Source: Planococcus citri (lineage: Eukaryota; Arthropoda; Insecta; Hemiptera; Pseudococcidae). From it: DNA of 64,000 bases. A model generated the notes under the pieces. The model was not told the DNA's origin, made no database searches, and worked only from the letters and a program-made list of their open reading frames with translations. The stretch lies in assembly GCF_950023065.1 (NCBI RefSeq), contig NC_088681.1, positions 66,684,836 through 66,748,835 on the forward strand. Direction: 5' to 3'. Positions within the stretch are counted from its first letter, which is position 1. Every line of letters starts with the position of its first letter. Below, one piece after another: positions 33,995 through 46,465 of this stretch. The translations under genes were made by a program, and so were the position numbers.

Positions 33995-35365
33995 GAAATG
34001 AAGAGTCTGACAAGAGAACCAGGAACCCCTTTTTGAGGAATGTGCCTCCGATTTAAAAGGGATTGCGATTTTTGGAAAGAACTTGGCCTGAACCCCCCTC
34101 CCCCCACAAATCAAAATTTCAATAATCCAAATTCAGTTTTAGATTTTTGGCGAATTTTCGAAAAAAAAAACATTCATTTATTAAACACGATAAAAATTGG
34201 TCCTGAAACTAAAACGAAGTCTCCGATCTGAATTTCAAGATTTTTGGGTATTTTGGAGCTTCCAGCTCAATTTTCAAGGTGTCTAACAGGTCCTACTTGT
34301 CCTTTTAGTCCTACTAAAGTCCTACTTTTCAACAATTTTATCCAAAAGTCCTATTTTTTTTTCAATAATACTTTGTCAAATTTTCAATTTTCTCCCTTTT
34401 TTTTTTTTAGGAATTTTGTACAAATTTTGTAGAAAAGGGCTCATTTGTCAACTTTTTTAGATTTTGAATTACACATTTTTGAGAGCTTTTGCCCTCGCTT
34501 TGCTCGGGCCCATTTGATATTCTTTTTGCATTTTTAATGTTCCAACAAAAAATAACTATTCGAATTTCAAAATTCTGAAGCAAATGAAATATTTACGATC
34601 AGAGTGTTGAAGAATTCGAGTTAAATTTGATTTTAAGCAAACATGATGTGATATTCATAAATTTTATAAATTGATAAGGAAAAAATAAAACTAAAAATTG
34701 AAGTGAAATGTTGTTTTTTGGCGTCTACTTGTTTAAATAAAATAATAAGGTGTTTGAAGACATCATTTTTTGCAAAAATTTGGCTAAAAACTTGTATATG
34801 TATATTTTTACCCCCCCCCATCTTAAAAATTTCATAAGTGCTTGAAAAATGACTTGCTGAAAGTCCTGCTAAAAGTCCTACTTAAGCCTTACTTTTTCAT
34901 TTTAAAATTTTGTTAGACACCCTGATTTTTGATCTCTCCAACATTTTCAAATCGTTCCAGGAGGAAATTTTTGAAATAGGTTGAAATAAAACGTAAGTCC
35001 ACAATAGGGTTTTTATTTTTCCAAATCAATTTCTGCATCTTTTGGAAAAAAATAAAAATTATGGAGAAATCGAGAATGTCCTGGAGGCCAAAATATGTCT
35101 GAAAATAATGAAATTCGGTTCAGGGGAGTTTATTTTAGTTTCAGGTCTGCTTGTTGTCGTTTTTACTGAGTAAAATTGTACTTGAAAAAAAAAAACGACA
35201 AAAAAAAACATGAAATCATAAAAAATATATTAATTTTAAATTTTCAACAATTCGCCAAAAATTGAGAAATCAATTTTAGCAACTGAAATTTTGGTTATGG
35301 GGGCTTTAGGACGCGTTCTTTTCAAAAATTGTGGTTAAAATTCATCTAAGTCTGTCAAAAATCCA
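33995..35365. mobile_element. Diverged relative of the 1.6-kb palindrome, with a nested insertion
   Basis: The left part (GACAAGAGAACC, then CTCCGATTTAAAAGGGATTG and CGATTTTTGGAAAGAAC) matches the left end of the 17745-19369 element. The right part carries an ATTCGCCAAAAATTGAGAAA word, a TTTAGCAACTGAAATTTTGG word and ACGCGTTCTTTTCAAAAATT, matching the mirrored right arm. The middle is interrupted by the 34272-34923 insertion. The ends are eroded. Confidence 0.55.
34272..34923. mobile_element. Putative nested DNA element with GGTGTCTAAC ends
   Basis: The left end reads AAGGTGTCTAACAGGTCCTA and the right end, in reverse complement, reads CAGGGTGTCTAACAAAAT, a terminal inverted repeat of about 11 bp. 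Just inside both ends are AGTCCTACTTTT- and AGTCCTGCT-type words. It carries a CTTTTGCCCTCGCTTTGCTC word at about 34486. No transposase frame. A possible ATTTT target duplication flanks it but is too simple to trust. GGTGTCTAAC also occurs at 14168, 20713 and 7389, suggesting more fragments. Confidence 0.5.
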
Positions 35366-35640
35366 ACTCAGAAAGGTAAAATAATCTGGAATTTTTATGC
35401 TCGTATTTTCAACTGAAAAAAAGAATGAAATTCAACTCTTGGGTAAGTATTGCTGCAGGTTCTTCTTGCGAAAAAATCAGAATCAAAAAAATATTTTATT
35501 TAAAAAAAATGAAATTAAAAAATCGAAAAAAGCACACGCTGCATTTAATTTCGTGTTTTGATTTTCGAACACGAAAAAATAATTAATCATTCCTAAAAAA
35601 TATCCAAATCTTATGCTTATTCTATTTCCAAAATCACATC
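35366..35640. other. AT-rich non-coding stretch
   Basis: Poly-A interrupted sequence; nothing recognised. Confidence 0.4.
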
Positions 35641-37880
35641 ATTGATAATCGCACAATTTGCCACGCTTCATTCTCGCATTTTACCCTCCTTTCTCTTCTA
35701 TTCTCCAAATCCCTGAGAGCTCAGAGCTGGAGTTGGAAATTAACGTCTGTAGATGTACGCGCCAGTTGAAGGGAAACAATTCTTTGAATTATTCATACGA
35801 TAATTTGAACATATGGCTCCTTTTTTTTTTTTTTTGTTGAGTGTTTTTTTCCTTTATAAATTATTCGTGATCTTCATGTCATGTTTATAACAGTTGAATG
35901 AAGTCGAGGTCCGTTATAAATGTTTTTTAAAATTTAGTACATATTTTCCGAGAATTTGGAACGTTCTCGTATTATGCTAGGTTTGTCAAGCACCTACCTC
36001 AGTTCTGATGGAAATTTTTATGGTTAATAATTTTGATATTTTTCTTATCTCAATAAACTGATACATTTCGTAGATAATTTTTTGATTTTTTTCTCTGCGA
36101 AAAAATTGCATATTTGATTGAAATTTTCGCTCGTAAAATGAGTAAAAATGTGACCATGATTTTTAAAAAAAAATGGTGGGTTTTTTAGTTCATTGATTGC
36201 TTTGGATTAATTATGTAAAAATTTCTAAGAGCAAGTCTACATGTAAAATCTTCATCAATCTGTCGCCATTTTGAACTCCGAACATAATTTTAAAAACTGC
36301 AGCTCGCTTGTTTTTTTGGTAAAATTTAAAATCAACGTCGTCGAATAAATTTTCAACAACGACGAACGCCGCCGCACTTATTACTTAAGTACGCCCACGT
36401 TTCCTTGTACTTTGTAAGTTTCACGCTGAGCTCACCTTTCCCAATTTGCTGACAGAATATACAGATCCCGGAGGAAATATAAGCGCGAAAATTCAAATCA
36501 ACCGTTTTAATTGGCCCGTTTCTCAGAGTACAGTGTACCCTTCTCATTTACCCCCTGGGTATACCTACGCGTTGAATTTCGAATGCATTTTTTAATGCAA
36601 TGCAGCGAGAAAAAAATGGCGATGAGTTCCATGGTCTTATTATTATTTTTTTGGCGTATTAAACAAATGACCGTGTTTCATCACCTTGGAAAATTTACAT
36701 CTTATAAAAAAAAAATGCTAAAGGTGACATTTCCTGTCTGCTGTGGGTTCTCGTCGTCGTCGTCTGTGCCTATATTATGCATCGCTGCTTGGTAGGTCTG
36801 CGATTATTATGACGATTTTGCCTCGACGATCAAATGGATAGCTTTCCCTTTCGCGTGTATTGAGTGAATGAGCAAGCAGTAAGCACTCGGGTAAGCGAAG
36901 CCAAAAAAAATTAATGTATTCGGCCCCGATGCCGATGATGAGGACGCCATCATCGCCGAGCACACGTCGTCGATTATTTTCACTGACTGAGGGCAGTTCG
37001 TCGTCTTTAATTAGTTCGCGCCTTCGTGTATAAACAATGTTCGAATCATTAACACATCTTTTCTCTGTGTTTTCATTTCTTGTTGCGGCGTTGTTGTTGT
37101 TGTTGTTGTTGTTGTTGTGGTTGTTACGGTCGCGGTTCTTTATTTCCATATTTACCTAGGTATGCTACACACACGTGCGTTTTTATAATTCGTAGACCTA
37201 CTTGAGAACTACATACTTGGATATGAATTCATTGGTATACTTTTTTGAGTAGGTACCTACTTGTTGTAGAAGACCTACAGGGACGAAAATTCTCTCAAAA
37301 ATGATGGTTTTTCGTTTCACAAAAATTACCTCAGCAGAGTAGACATTTCTCACCATACCTGCCTACCTACCTTTCAATGTACGTATATTCAGATATATAT
37401 ATACATAGTATACGTATAGTCTAATGAGTTGAAAAAAAAAGAAATAGATACATAGGCATTTGACTATCAAAGGAAAACGCTAGTCTGTGATTTGCTGCTG
37501 CGAAGAGACGTCGACGCGGCGTCATCGTGTCCATCTTTTACCTTTATAAATACGGCCAGCATCGCGGAGTAATGTCTAATGTCCATCCGAATGCGCGATG
37601 TAAATGTTCGCAGGTGGTAAAACGATAAAAATACCAGCCAAGACGCGTTTGTCCATCTCGGTAAAACCGTATTTCAGCGTCTGACTGGCGCTTAAGACGT
37701 GCTGCGGACGATACGACAAAAAAAAAACACTCTTTTGAAGATCTCTATGGTGTTTGGAAATACCAAAGAGAGTCTCTCTGGGGATTGTGAGTGAGAGATC
37801 TTCCGGTATACCTTTGGATGTACTTGAGAGACTCTTGGAGAGTGTTTTCGACCAATAGAAGTCAAGAGGTAGGTTTTTGG
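35641..37880. other. Mixed-composition, probably low-copy sequence
   Basis: CpG-containing sequence. A minus-strand frame at 37576-37884 (102 codons) has a diverse composition but starts at a duplicated segment and lacks splice evidence. A minus-strand GTGAGC donor-like site lies near 36430 within an open frame. No homology recognised. Confidence 0.3.
37089..37118 (+). repeat. (GTT)n microsatellite
   Basis: About nine to ten GTT triplets. An asparagine run on the opposite strand is its artefact. Confidence 0.95.
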
Positions 37881-38030
37881 TCAAGTTTTGGTGCGAACGA
37901 AGAATAAATTCGGAAAAAGGCTCGTAGCTTGGAATTGGAATATTGAAAGGTTTGTTTTTGGGGAAATTTTGTTACAAACGAAGAATCAATTCGGAAAAAG
38001 GATCAAGTTTAAATCTGCACGTTTTCTAAA
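37870..38030 (+). repeat. Tandem duplication of ~82 bp
   Basis: The words CGAAGAATAAATTCGG (about 37897) and CGAAGAATCAATTCGG (about 37979) recur with matching flanks (GGTTTTTGG/AAATTTTG before, AAAAAGG after). Two diverged copies. Confidence 0.65.
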
Positions 38031-38280
38031 AAAAAAGTGTTTTCAAAAAATTTGTGCGAATTTTTTTTTTGATACAAAATAAAATGCAAAATTTTAAAAA
38101 ATTATGAATTTTGAGAAAAATTTTGCTATAGATATTTTCAAACCCAGAGTAAGACTTTCTGGCAATTATTTTATAAGAGAATAACGCTGTAAATTTTCCT
38201 TGGATTTTTTCAAAATTTGAAATACTCGAGTGAAATTTTGTCTTTGAAATTTTCTAAAGTTTGGCTTGTAATTTTTTTGA

Positions 38281-38695
38281 CCTGGAAGTCTACAAAAATT
38301 GTTGAAATTTTTCATCCTCGGTGCGTTTTGATGAAAATTGACAAATATCCCAACATTTTGTTTGAGGCAAAAAAAGAACTGAAATTTTCCAAAATTGATT
38401 TTCATCAGTTTTTTATTTTTTTCAATTTTGAGAAATCCTCGAACCTTTGTGAAATTTTAGTTTTGATTTGTGCGCAATTTGACTTGGGAGTCTACAAAAA
38501 TTGTTGAAATTTTCCCTCCTCGGTGCGTTTCAATAAAAAGAATTGACAAAACCCAAACATTTTGTTTTGGGCAAAAATGAAAACTGAGATTTTCCCAAAT
38601 TGATTTTCATCAGTTTTTTATTTATTTATTTTTTCAATTTTGAGAAATTCTCGAATTTTTGTGAAATTTTGGTTTTGATTTATGCGCAAATCAGG
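38281..38695 (+). repeat. Tandem duplication of ~203 bp
   Basis: Two consecutive copies share GTCTACAAAAATTGTTGAAA (about 38288 and 38491), a CCTCGGTGCGTTT word, an AACATTTTGTTT word and GATTTTCATCAGTTTTTTAT (about 38397 and 38601). Offsets are 202-204 bp. The second copy has a small ATTT expansion. Confidence 0.85.
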
Positions 38696-39530
38696 GTTTA
38701 GTTTTTTCGTTTCTATTCTTATAGATTTCTAGATCATTCGCCGGATTGTCATCTACTTATACTTAACCTATTCTGCCAAAAAAATCATCAGTTTCTAAAG
38801 AAAAAGAAATAGGTGCAATATACTTAGAATAAAGAGACCTTTTCTGTGAATAGTAAAATCTTTCTGGCACCTTCGAGTCGCCAGAGCATTTTTAACAAAA
38901 GATATATTTGTTTTCTAAATGCCTAAATGCCTAAATGCTGTACATAAATAATAGGTAATTCAGGTACTACAATGAATAGCTGTAAATAAATGGATGCAGG
39001 TATTTATCGAAGGGCACTCTATAAAATACTGCACCTAAATACGAACAGATTTAATGCTGAGCTGACTTTTGAGATACCTACCTACTCATTCATCCAAAAA
39101 CCGTAACTTGGATTCGTTTTTTCAATTTTTTTTTTTTTTTTGAAAAATCGTCTTAAACTCTGTGTGAATAGGTACCTATTTTCAGTTTGTTTCTTATTTC
39201 GTTTCTAAAGTAGGTAATTGTGAGATGAATGAAATTTTTGATTTTTCAGAATCATCTTTTGGGGCAGATGGAGCCTTTTTAAGTTGAAATCGAACTAAAA
39301 TCGTCGAAATGAAAATTGATTGCAAAACAATTTTTAGTACTTGACTTACTGAGGTTTAAAAACATTGCATTTCTTATTTTTAAGTGTTTTTATGGCTATA
39401 TTTTTCAAGATATGTAGATTAAACTTAGGTAATTTTTGAGGAATTTTTTAAAACTTTTTTTCTCCCATTTGTTTTCTTAAAAAAAAAAAATGTTCAAAAA
39501 AATTCAAATTTCGACGTAAAAGATGAAATT
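38696..39530. other. AT-rich non-coding stretch
   Basis: Nothing recognised apart from A/T runs and TACCTA words. Confidence 0.4.
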
Positions 39531-39551
39531 GGTAGGTAGGTAGGTAGGTAC
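39531..39551 (+). repeat. (GGTA)n microsatellite
   Basis: Five GGTA units. Similar tracts occur at 47093-47113 and 48977-48994; this tetramer is common throughout the window. Confidence 0.9.
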
Positions 39552-39989
39552 CTAAAAGTGAATTAAAAACATAAAAATTCATCCGAAGTAAGATAGTAAA
39601 ATGGCTAAGCTGCAAAAGTTTTTTAAATTGTCTCGCATTAATTTATACCTTCTTATACATTTTCAAAGTAAAATGAGAACTTGTGCTGGGAACATCTTCA
39701 TTTCATTTTTTGAAATTGTGACTCTACTTTGTGATTCTTTCTGATGGATTTTTTTCCTATGCTTCATTATTTGAAAAAAAAATTCTCATCTTGAGAATTA
39801 CGAGTTTACATAGAAAAAGTCTCTTCAGTCTACTTACTTATTAATTAAGAAATTTTACTCGTGAATTTTACGATTAATTTTCTTCAACGTTTTCACTTTT
39901 AAATGCTTTCGAAAGGGGGGCAAAGGGGGTAGTTTGCCCCGTGCCTGGCAAAATAAGGGATTGTGATAACAGAAAAACAATCTATTTTT

Positions 39990-40380
39990 TACTTTTCGAA
40001 ACACTGATTTTCGAAAGCCTTTGCCTCGTCGTTTCGCTCGGGCTCATTTTCTTTCATTTTTCGAGATCAAAATGGAAATTTCTAGAGACGAAATCAAGCT
40101 TTAAAGTCGAAAAAATATACTTTTCACAAAAAACATCGTTTTTATGCCTCTCGAAACACAAATTTTCAAGAGGTTTCGTTCTCGCTGTCGCTTTTGGGCC
40201 TGTTCTGTTTTTTTTCTTCAAAATTAATTTTCTTCAAAAAACATCGTATATAGGTATATTCAAATTTTAAAATTTTAAAAACCAAAAAATAAACTCCTCG
40301 CATTAAAAAAAAATTGTTTTTAGGCATCTCGAAATAAATATTTTCAAAAGTTCTCGCCTTCGTTTCGCTGGCTTTCGACG
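39990..40380 (+). repeat. Degenerate tandem units with 'CTCGCTTCGCTCGGGC' core
   Basis: Three units with landmarks near 40012 (AGCCTTTGCCTCGTCGTTTC plus GCTCGGGCTC), 40170 (GTTTCGTTCTCGCTGTCGC plus TTTTGGGCCTG) and 40337 (TTCTCGCCTTCGTTTCGCTG), spaced about 160-165 bp. Each lies a short way after a TCTCGAAACA- or CTCGAAATA-type word. Reverse-complement relatives are at 32430-32870. Confidence 0.55.
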
Positions 40381-41540
40381 AGTAAGTATTATCAGAATTG
40401 CAGAAAAAAGTTGAACATGTTTCCTAATTTTTAAAATATTTTTGCTCACTTAAATAATATCCAAATTGATCTAAACAAAATATAGCATAACATTCAAGAT
40501 GGCCGAATCAATACTTAATATTCAGGGACAAATAGTTAGATACCTGTATAAATTACCTAAACAAGATGCGTTTGTCAACTCAAAAATTGTCCAAGCTCCA
40601 AAATCAATCATGTCGCTGATTTTTTTTTTCAAATCAAAATTCTCGATGTGGTTGAAAAAAAGATCGGTCAAGTTCCAACACTGCTTCATTGAATTTGATC
40701 CGAACAAAAACTATTTATCTGAAAAGTTCCAGTTTCCTGGTGGAATTCTCATATTTATTTTTTTATTTTATTTTTTTCAAAACCACATCACTGTGAAAAT
40801 ACTAGTTTTGAAAACTCCAATGATTTCAAGAATCCTGAATGCAGTGGTCAAAAATATAGAATTTTTATTGTAGATGATTCTGTAACCTTTTTATTTTTAA
40901 TTTAATTTTTAAAAATTCAAATTTTTCATTGTTGTTAGACTTAGATATTGTATTTGAAATTTTCGTCTTTTTTAATTGCATGATTATTTGTTTAGTCATT
41001 TTATCGACTTGAGGTGGGCTTTTCCACACTTTGAATTAATTTTTTCACTGCAGATCGAACTTTTTTAATAACTCAATTTATTTCAATTTATTTCCCAATC
41101 TTTTTCATTGTTTTCTGGACCATTTTAAGTTACAAAACTCAACTTTTGCTTTTGTGCTATTTGGTTCAATTTTCTCATTAAAGATCCAATTTTTTCAAAA
41201 CTACTATTTTAAATTTTAAATTTATTCTTTTCTGATTTGTTTCATTCATTCACGATGTGTTTTATTTTCCAGATATTTACTTTAGCTGATTTCTCAAAAT
41301 TTCAATTTTTTCATCATTTTCAGTGGGTATGTTTTGTATTTTTGAAGTTTGCCCCTTTGTTCAAATTTCTGAGTAAAAAAGTGATGCCTGTGCAGTGTGT
41401 ATCAAAAATCCAATCGTCTGAAGTGAGCCAAAAATTACTGTCTAAAGAATTGAAAAAAAAAAAAAAAAAACAAGCTAAATTTTTCCACCCCATGAAAAAA
41501 CAAGGAAGCTACAATCAGAGAACGAGAAATACATTATAAG
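40381..41540. other. AT-rich stretch with one unsupported open frame
   Basis: A plus-strand frame at 40499-40873 starts with an ATG in good context (AAGATGGCC) and encodes 124 residues with a hydrophobic segment near residue 85, but it is K/F/I-rich like the random frames around it. No family is recognised and no transcript signal is visible. Probably chance. Confidence 0.25.
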
Positions 41541-43070
41541 GCTCGAATTTCGAATAAAAATAAACGATTCTCCAATTCCAATAATGTTTATCTCGCTACA
41601 ATTAAGATAAGAATAAACGCATTCTGCTCCTCATCTTCCTCCTCATCTACACTACAATAGGTTTTAGTAAGTAAAATGGATGGAGAAAGCTACAGTTCCT
41701 CGTGTATTTGTAGGTATATATGAGCGTTAAGTCACATCCAAAGGGCAGAGAGCAATTCAAACTATAAGGCTTGATTTTTTTTTCCTATCCTCGTTTAATT
41801 ACATTTTAAACACGATTTCACGTTGCGTACAAGTATAGGAACATTTTAGCTTTATCTTAGGTTAGTTCTTAATCTTATGTACCCAAACCAAATTTAATCG
41901 CGTAAAGGTTTCGAGCATGGATATTGGATATGCAAGATATAAATATAATTTGTGTGTAAACAATCACATTATCTACCAATAAAGTGCATATATTAATTAT
42001 TTAAAAATAAAAATGAATGATACGAGTATGTACTTTGAGCTGTGTCTATCGTGTGATGCTCATTTGAATCTTTGGCCTTTTATCTTAGGTAGTTACTCCC
42101 AAAATGTTTCATATTCGTGTAGGTAGGGATTCGAAAAATATTACAGGTCCATTTTCTATCCTATATATCTACTCGTACATTAAATTTTCAGTTTCACTAA
42201 ATCATCATGAGTAGGTACGCAAGTATACCCAAAAATTCGTAGATGAAATGTACAATAACATAAGTGCTAATAATTGGAATAATTTCAAAAAAAAATCACG
42301 ACTGCAGCCAATACTCAAAATTGTACCTACTTATTCTTTATACGTATGATTTTATACTGTTAGAGGCATATTGAGAAAGCCAAGCTTCTACATTCTACAA
42401 ACTGCTGCATATTGCACGCGCGAAATCTCGATTTAATTTCAGTATCGAATGATAGAATATTATAAAAATCATACAAGATACGAGTTCATTATACGTCATA
42501 TCTTCTGTATAGTACATAAATGCACATGCAAATTTAAAGACAGACGGATACATTCGTAGGTCTAGGTATACATAAGGATGAAAAGTATATCTACGGGTAT
42601 GATGTGTAAGTTATAATAACAGTAATGAAGTAATACAACCGTGTAACACGAAGCCAGTGCCGATCGGATGCGCAAATGATGGTGTTTTAAATAATGCAAC
42701 TTGCTATATGTGTATTAGCGAAGAATGTGTATGATATTCGCGGAATTTTTATATACCTGCCTTATACTCGTACGAAGACGCGAACATAATTTATAGGTGC
42801 TTGTGCGCGATATATAGTACCTATAAAAACGATGTAATTTTTTCCAATACACCGGGTACTTACCCGTCATAATTCGGTAATTTAAGGTCTCGTTGACAAC
42901 GACTTTGTGGGAGAAAATTGAAATTATATTAAAATTAATTTGAAGAAAAGGGAACATGTTTTTAAAATCAGAATTTATAAATGCAATCATGAAGTGAGTG
43001 AATCTGAAAAAAAATTTCGATAGGTAGGTAGAGAATTACCTAATATTGGACAATAATAGAATCCAGCTAC
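41541..43070. other. Mixed-composition, probably low-copy sequence
   Basis: Fewer A/T runs and many TACGAG and TACCTA words. It contains the minus-strand micro-exon candidate at 42864-42902. Confidence 0.3.
42864..42902 (-). CDS. Candidate 39-bp micro-exon
   Basis: On the minus strand a pyrimidine-rich tract ending CAATTTTCTCCCACAAAG precedes 42902, and a consensus GTAAGT donor follows 42864. The 39 bp preserve frame and read VVNETLNYRIMTG (first codon shared with the previous exon, one base carried over). Signals at both ends are good, but the exon is so short that chance is a real alternative. It is on the same strand as, and upstream of, the 30449-30780 exon, so it could belong to that transcription unit or to another gene. 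Confidence 0.3.
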
Positions 43071-44730
43071 AGCCTAATCAGAAAAAAAGTCATAATATTC
43101 ATTTCCTTGAAAAATTCAATTTCATTTTTTTTTCTAGATTAATTTATTCAATTTTTTATTCGACAGAAAACGAATCAAGTACTTATTTTATTGCTCAATG
43201 AATCATTTTGCCGATGAAAACGATTTAAAATGAATCGAAATATTTATTTTATTTTATCGATGACATTGATATCATTATGTATCAATAAATAAAATTTTGA
43301 GAAAAATGATAATACCTAAGTAATTAAATAGTACAATAAAATGAAAAAAAAGAGTTGATTAAGTACCTGCCTGCCTATAATAAAAATACATTTTTATGTC
43401 GTTCTGAAATCGCTTTTCATTTTGAATAATGGCCTGATAAATAATTTAACTATCATGCATGAATATTGAATATTTCTGTGAATTTTCAATCACAAATTCA
43501 TAAGTTTTATTCAATTTTTTACTGTTGTTGTCGTCGTTTTTTTTTATTCACCAAAATATAAATACTTATACATTCGTAGACGTTTATTTTTTCACTTCCA
43601 TCGCTAAAAAATTGAAATAGGTAATGTAAAATAATATCAATTTTTTTCTCATCGAGACCTGTAAGATGCCGTCTCTCATTTTGGTGGAAATAGGCTGATT
43701 TAGAAGTACCTACCAATACATTCCCAATCCTGTAAAGTTTGAAATATTTTTCAAAAAAAAATTCAAAAAGTATTTCTGTATTGTTTTTTTTTTTTAATTT
43801 TCATCATTATTTTTCATTTTTTGAAGTAATTTAGATTTTCCCCCACAAAAAAAGGTGATACAAATACCCTTCTATAGAATAGGAGCGGAGGGTCTAAAAA
43901 TTCGCTTCATTTAGCCTATGATATTGATAACTCTCGATGATACAATATTTTTTTAAATGCTGAAAGTATCTACATAATTCACCATCAAAGGTTTTGAAAA
44001 ATCCAATTATTCTGAAAATTTCATTGCTTCAGAAAATAATATAGGTAGGTATACATACACCTATAGAAAGAAAAACTAAATTCTGAAATTATATTGATTG
44101 GGTAGTTGGGTACATTACTTCAAGATGATGGCGTTTTGTTGAAACTTTAACGAAACTGAAATCTAACAAAATTCAGAAAAATTTACCGATTCGGGAATGA
44201 TAATTACTTATATGAAAGCATAATATTTAAAATTTCAATGTTTACGAAGAAATTCCTTAAGTAGCTGTTTTTCTCTCGTAAAAATTGTCATCATGATGTT
44301 TATTATATGACTAAAGACTTTGAGCCAGAAATCATTATGTGCTCCAAAAATTCAAAATCCATCGTTTGAGACATCGTGAAGTATGCAAAAATATTTTTTT
44401 CAAGTGCTCTGTAAGTAGACGTAGATAAATGAGTGTTTTCTGAAAGTTTTTTTCTAATAAGTACTTGGAAGAAAATCCAACAACGCTGAAATAATTATTA
44501 AAAAATGATTTTTATCGTAGTTTTAGAAACTTGAGGAAAATTTGGAGGATTTTATTTTATTTTAATCTGGTAAGTAAGTATTCATTTTTTTAAGGAAAAA
44601 AAAAATAAATGGAAAAGAAACACTTTATTGTGGGAGAAAAACATTAAAAATTTTCACTTGTAGAAAATATTTTCGAGCCATTTTTTTCTCGAAAAGTTCA
44701 CATTGAAAAGTATAATTATTCCTGATAAAT
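43071..44730. other. AT-rich non-coding stretch
   Basis: No exon or defined repeat recognised. Confidence 0.4.
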
Positions 44731-44734
44731 CAAA

Positions 44735-45720
44735 AAATTCAGTAAGATATTATATGCCAAGAAATGCAGAAAAGGCCAAAAATACGCATTTATAAGCTCG
44801 ACCAAAATGTGCCAAAATTAGTATGCCCAATGAATTTTTTGAGACATTTTTATATTTTGCAATATTTTAGGTGAGGAACAGTCTTCAAAAGGGCAAAAAA
44901 ATTAGCAAAATATACCAAAAAACGCGTTAAATGTCAAAATTATGCATTTATAGGCTCGAGAAAGTCTCAAAAAAAGTGAAAAAAATTCAGTAAAATATAT
45001 CAAAAAAAAAAAAAACTCGAAAAAGCCCAAAAATAAGCAAAATGTGCTTAATCAATCTTTTCAACACATGTTCATCTTTTTTGTAGTGTTTTTATTCGTG
45101 ATTAAAAAAAGTTTCTAAAAAAGTAGATACAAAATTCGGTGAATTTTACAACAAAAAAAAAAAAAGAAGAAGAAGAAGATTAAAGGCAAAAATATGTAAT
45201 TTAGACTCATGCAAAGTCTCTAAAAAAAAAGGAAAAAAATCAGCAAAATAAATCAAAAAGTGCGAAAAATGCCCAAAATATGTAGTCAGGCTCAAATCAA
45301 TCTTTTCAAGGCACCTCTAAAGAAAAGAAAAGAAAAGAACGGTGAAAAAAATCAGCAAAATGTCCCAAGAAAAGCGAGAAAGCCAACTGCCAAAAATATG
45401 TATTTAAATAAAATAAATGCATTCAAGCTCAAAATGCAAAGTTTGCTTCAATCTTTTCGAGTCTTTTGTGTATTTTAATTTTTTTTTTTTTGAATCAGGG
45501 AAGTGCCTAACTAGAAAAGATAACGATTCAGCAAAATATATCAAGAAATCGTGATGAGAAAGGCCATGAATATCTAGTGATTGAAAATTTAGGCTAGAAA
45601 TATGTACCTATGCAAATAATTATTGAGAAAGAAAAAAATATAGCAAGAAATGCGAAAATGGTCAAAAATAATGCAGTCAGATTCAAAATAGGCATGCAAA
45701 AGATGGAAAATCAAATAGGG
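44735..45720 (+). repeat. Degenerate repeat array, 'CAGCAAAATATATCAAAAAATGCG' type
   Basis: At least seven imperfect occurrences of a phrase made of (C)AG(C/T)AAAATAT, a (T)CAAGAAATGCG-like word, GGCCAAAAATA and TGCATTTA(T)AGGCTC. They lie near 44738, 44901, 44989, 45238, 45350, 45529 and 45631, spaced about 80-165 bp. Purine-rich strand bias is strong. The lysine-rich open frame at 45260-45478 is an artefact of it. Confidence 0.6.
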
Positions 45721-46440
45721 CCCAATGTATGGCTCATGAAATAAAATCCAAAAATATTGCTCAAGATGGTGGGAATATTTAATGTGAATCTCAAAAATAT
45801 TGAGGGTATGCCCAATCATCATTAAAGCATAGGAAAATAATCATGCAATTGTACTTTTTTCATCGGTTTATCATCTAAGGTTGTTCAAAAATTGAAGCAC
45901 CGAAAATTCTCAAAAATTTATTCGTGCTTGTGTTTTGAAAACATTCAAAAAAATATCCTTAGAAAATTAAAATTGCTAGGGTAGGCCATATTAGGTATAT
46001 ACAAATTTCGAAAAGTTGTGATTTTCAGGGAGATCAAAGTTGAAAATTTGTGACTTCGAACAAGACTTAAAAGTGGTCAGCAAAAATGAAAAAACTTGAA
46101 ATCATTTTTTTTTCTTCGTCAATTTTTCTAGTTTCTTATTGATATATAGTAGAACGAAGGAAAAAACAATTGGATATCTATTCCCATCTATAATTTCAAA
46201 ATTAATTTACTAAGAGAGAGGTGAAGTGGGGTAGAGGGTTTTCATGTACCTATCCAGTTCATCTTTCAAACTGTGATATGAATGATCGATGAATTATTAT
46301 TTAATTAATTAATATTATAAATTTCCTTAAAATAGTGCATATTATGCTCATGTTTGATATAAATTTTTTTTTCTGATCAACTGTGAAGCATTTTCTCAAA
46401 TAATCAGAAAATATGTTTTGATTCAATATTCTATGATTTT
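45721..46440. other. AT-rich non-coding stretch
   Basis: Nothing recognised. Confidence 0.4.
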
Positions 46441-46465
46441 AATTTTTTTCTTCTTTTTTTTTCAG

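Noticed and set aside
37576..37884. 102-codon minus-strand frame
   Set aside because: No recognisable domain or splice context. Kept only as part of a low-copy block.
40499..40873. 124-codon plus-strand frame with a good start context
   Set aside because: K/F/I-rich like neighbouring random frames, no homology, and no polyadenylation or promoter evidence.
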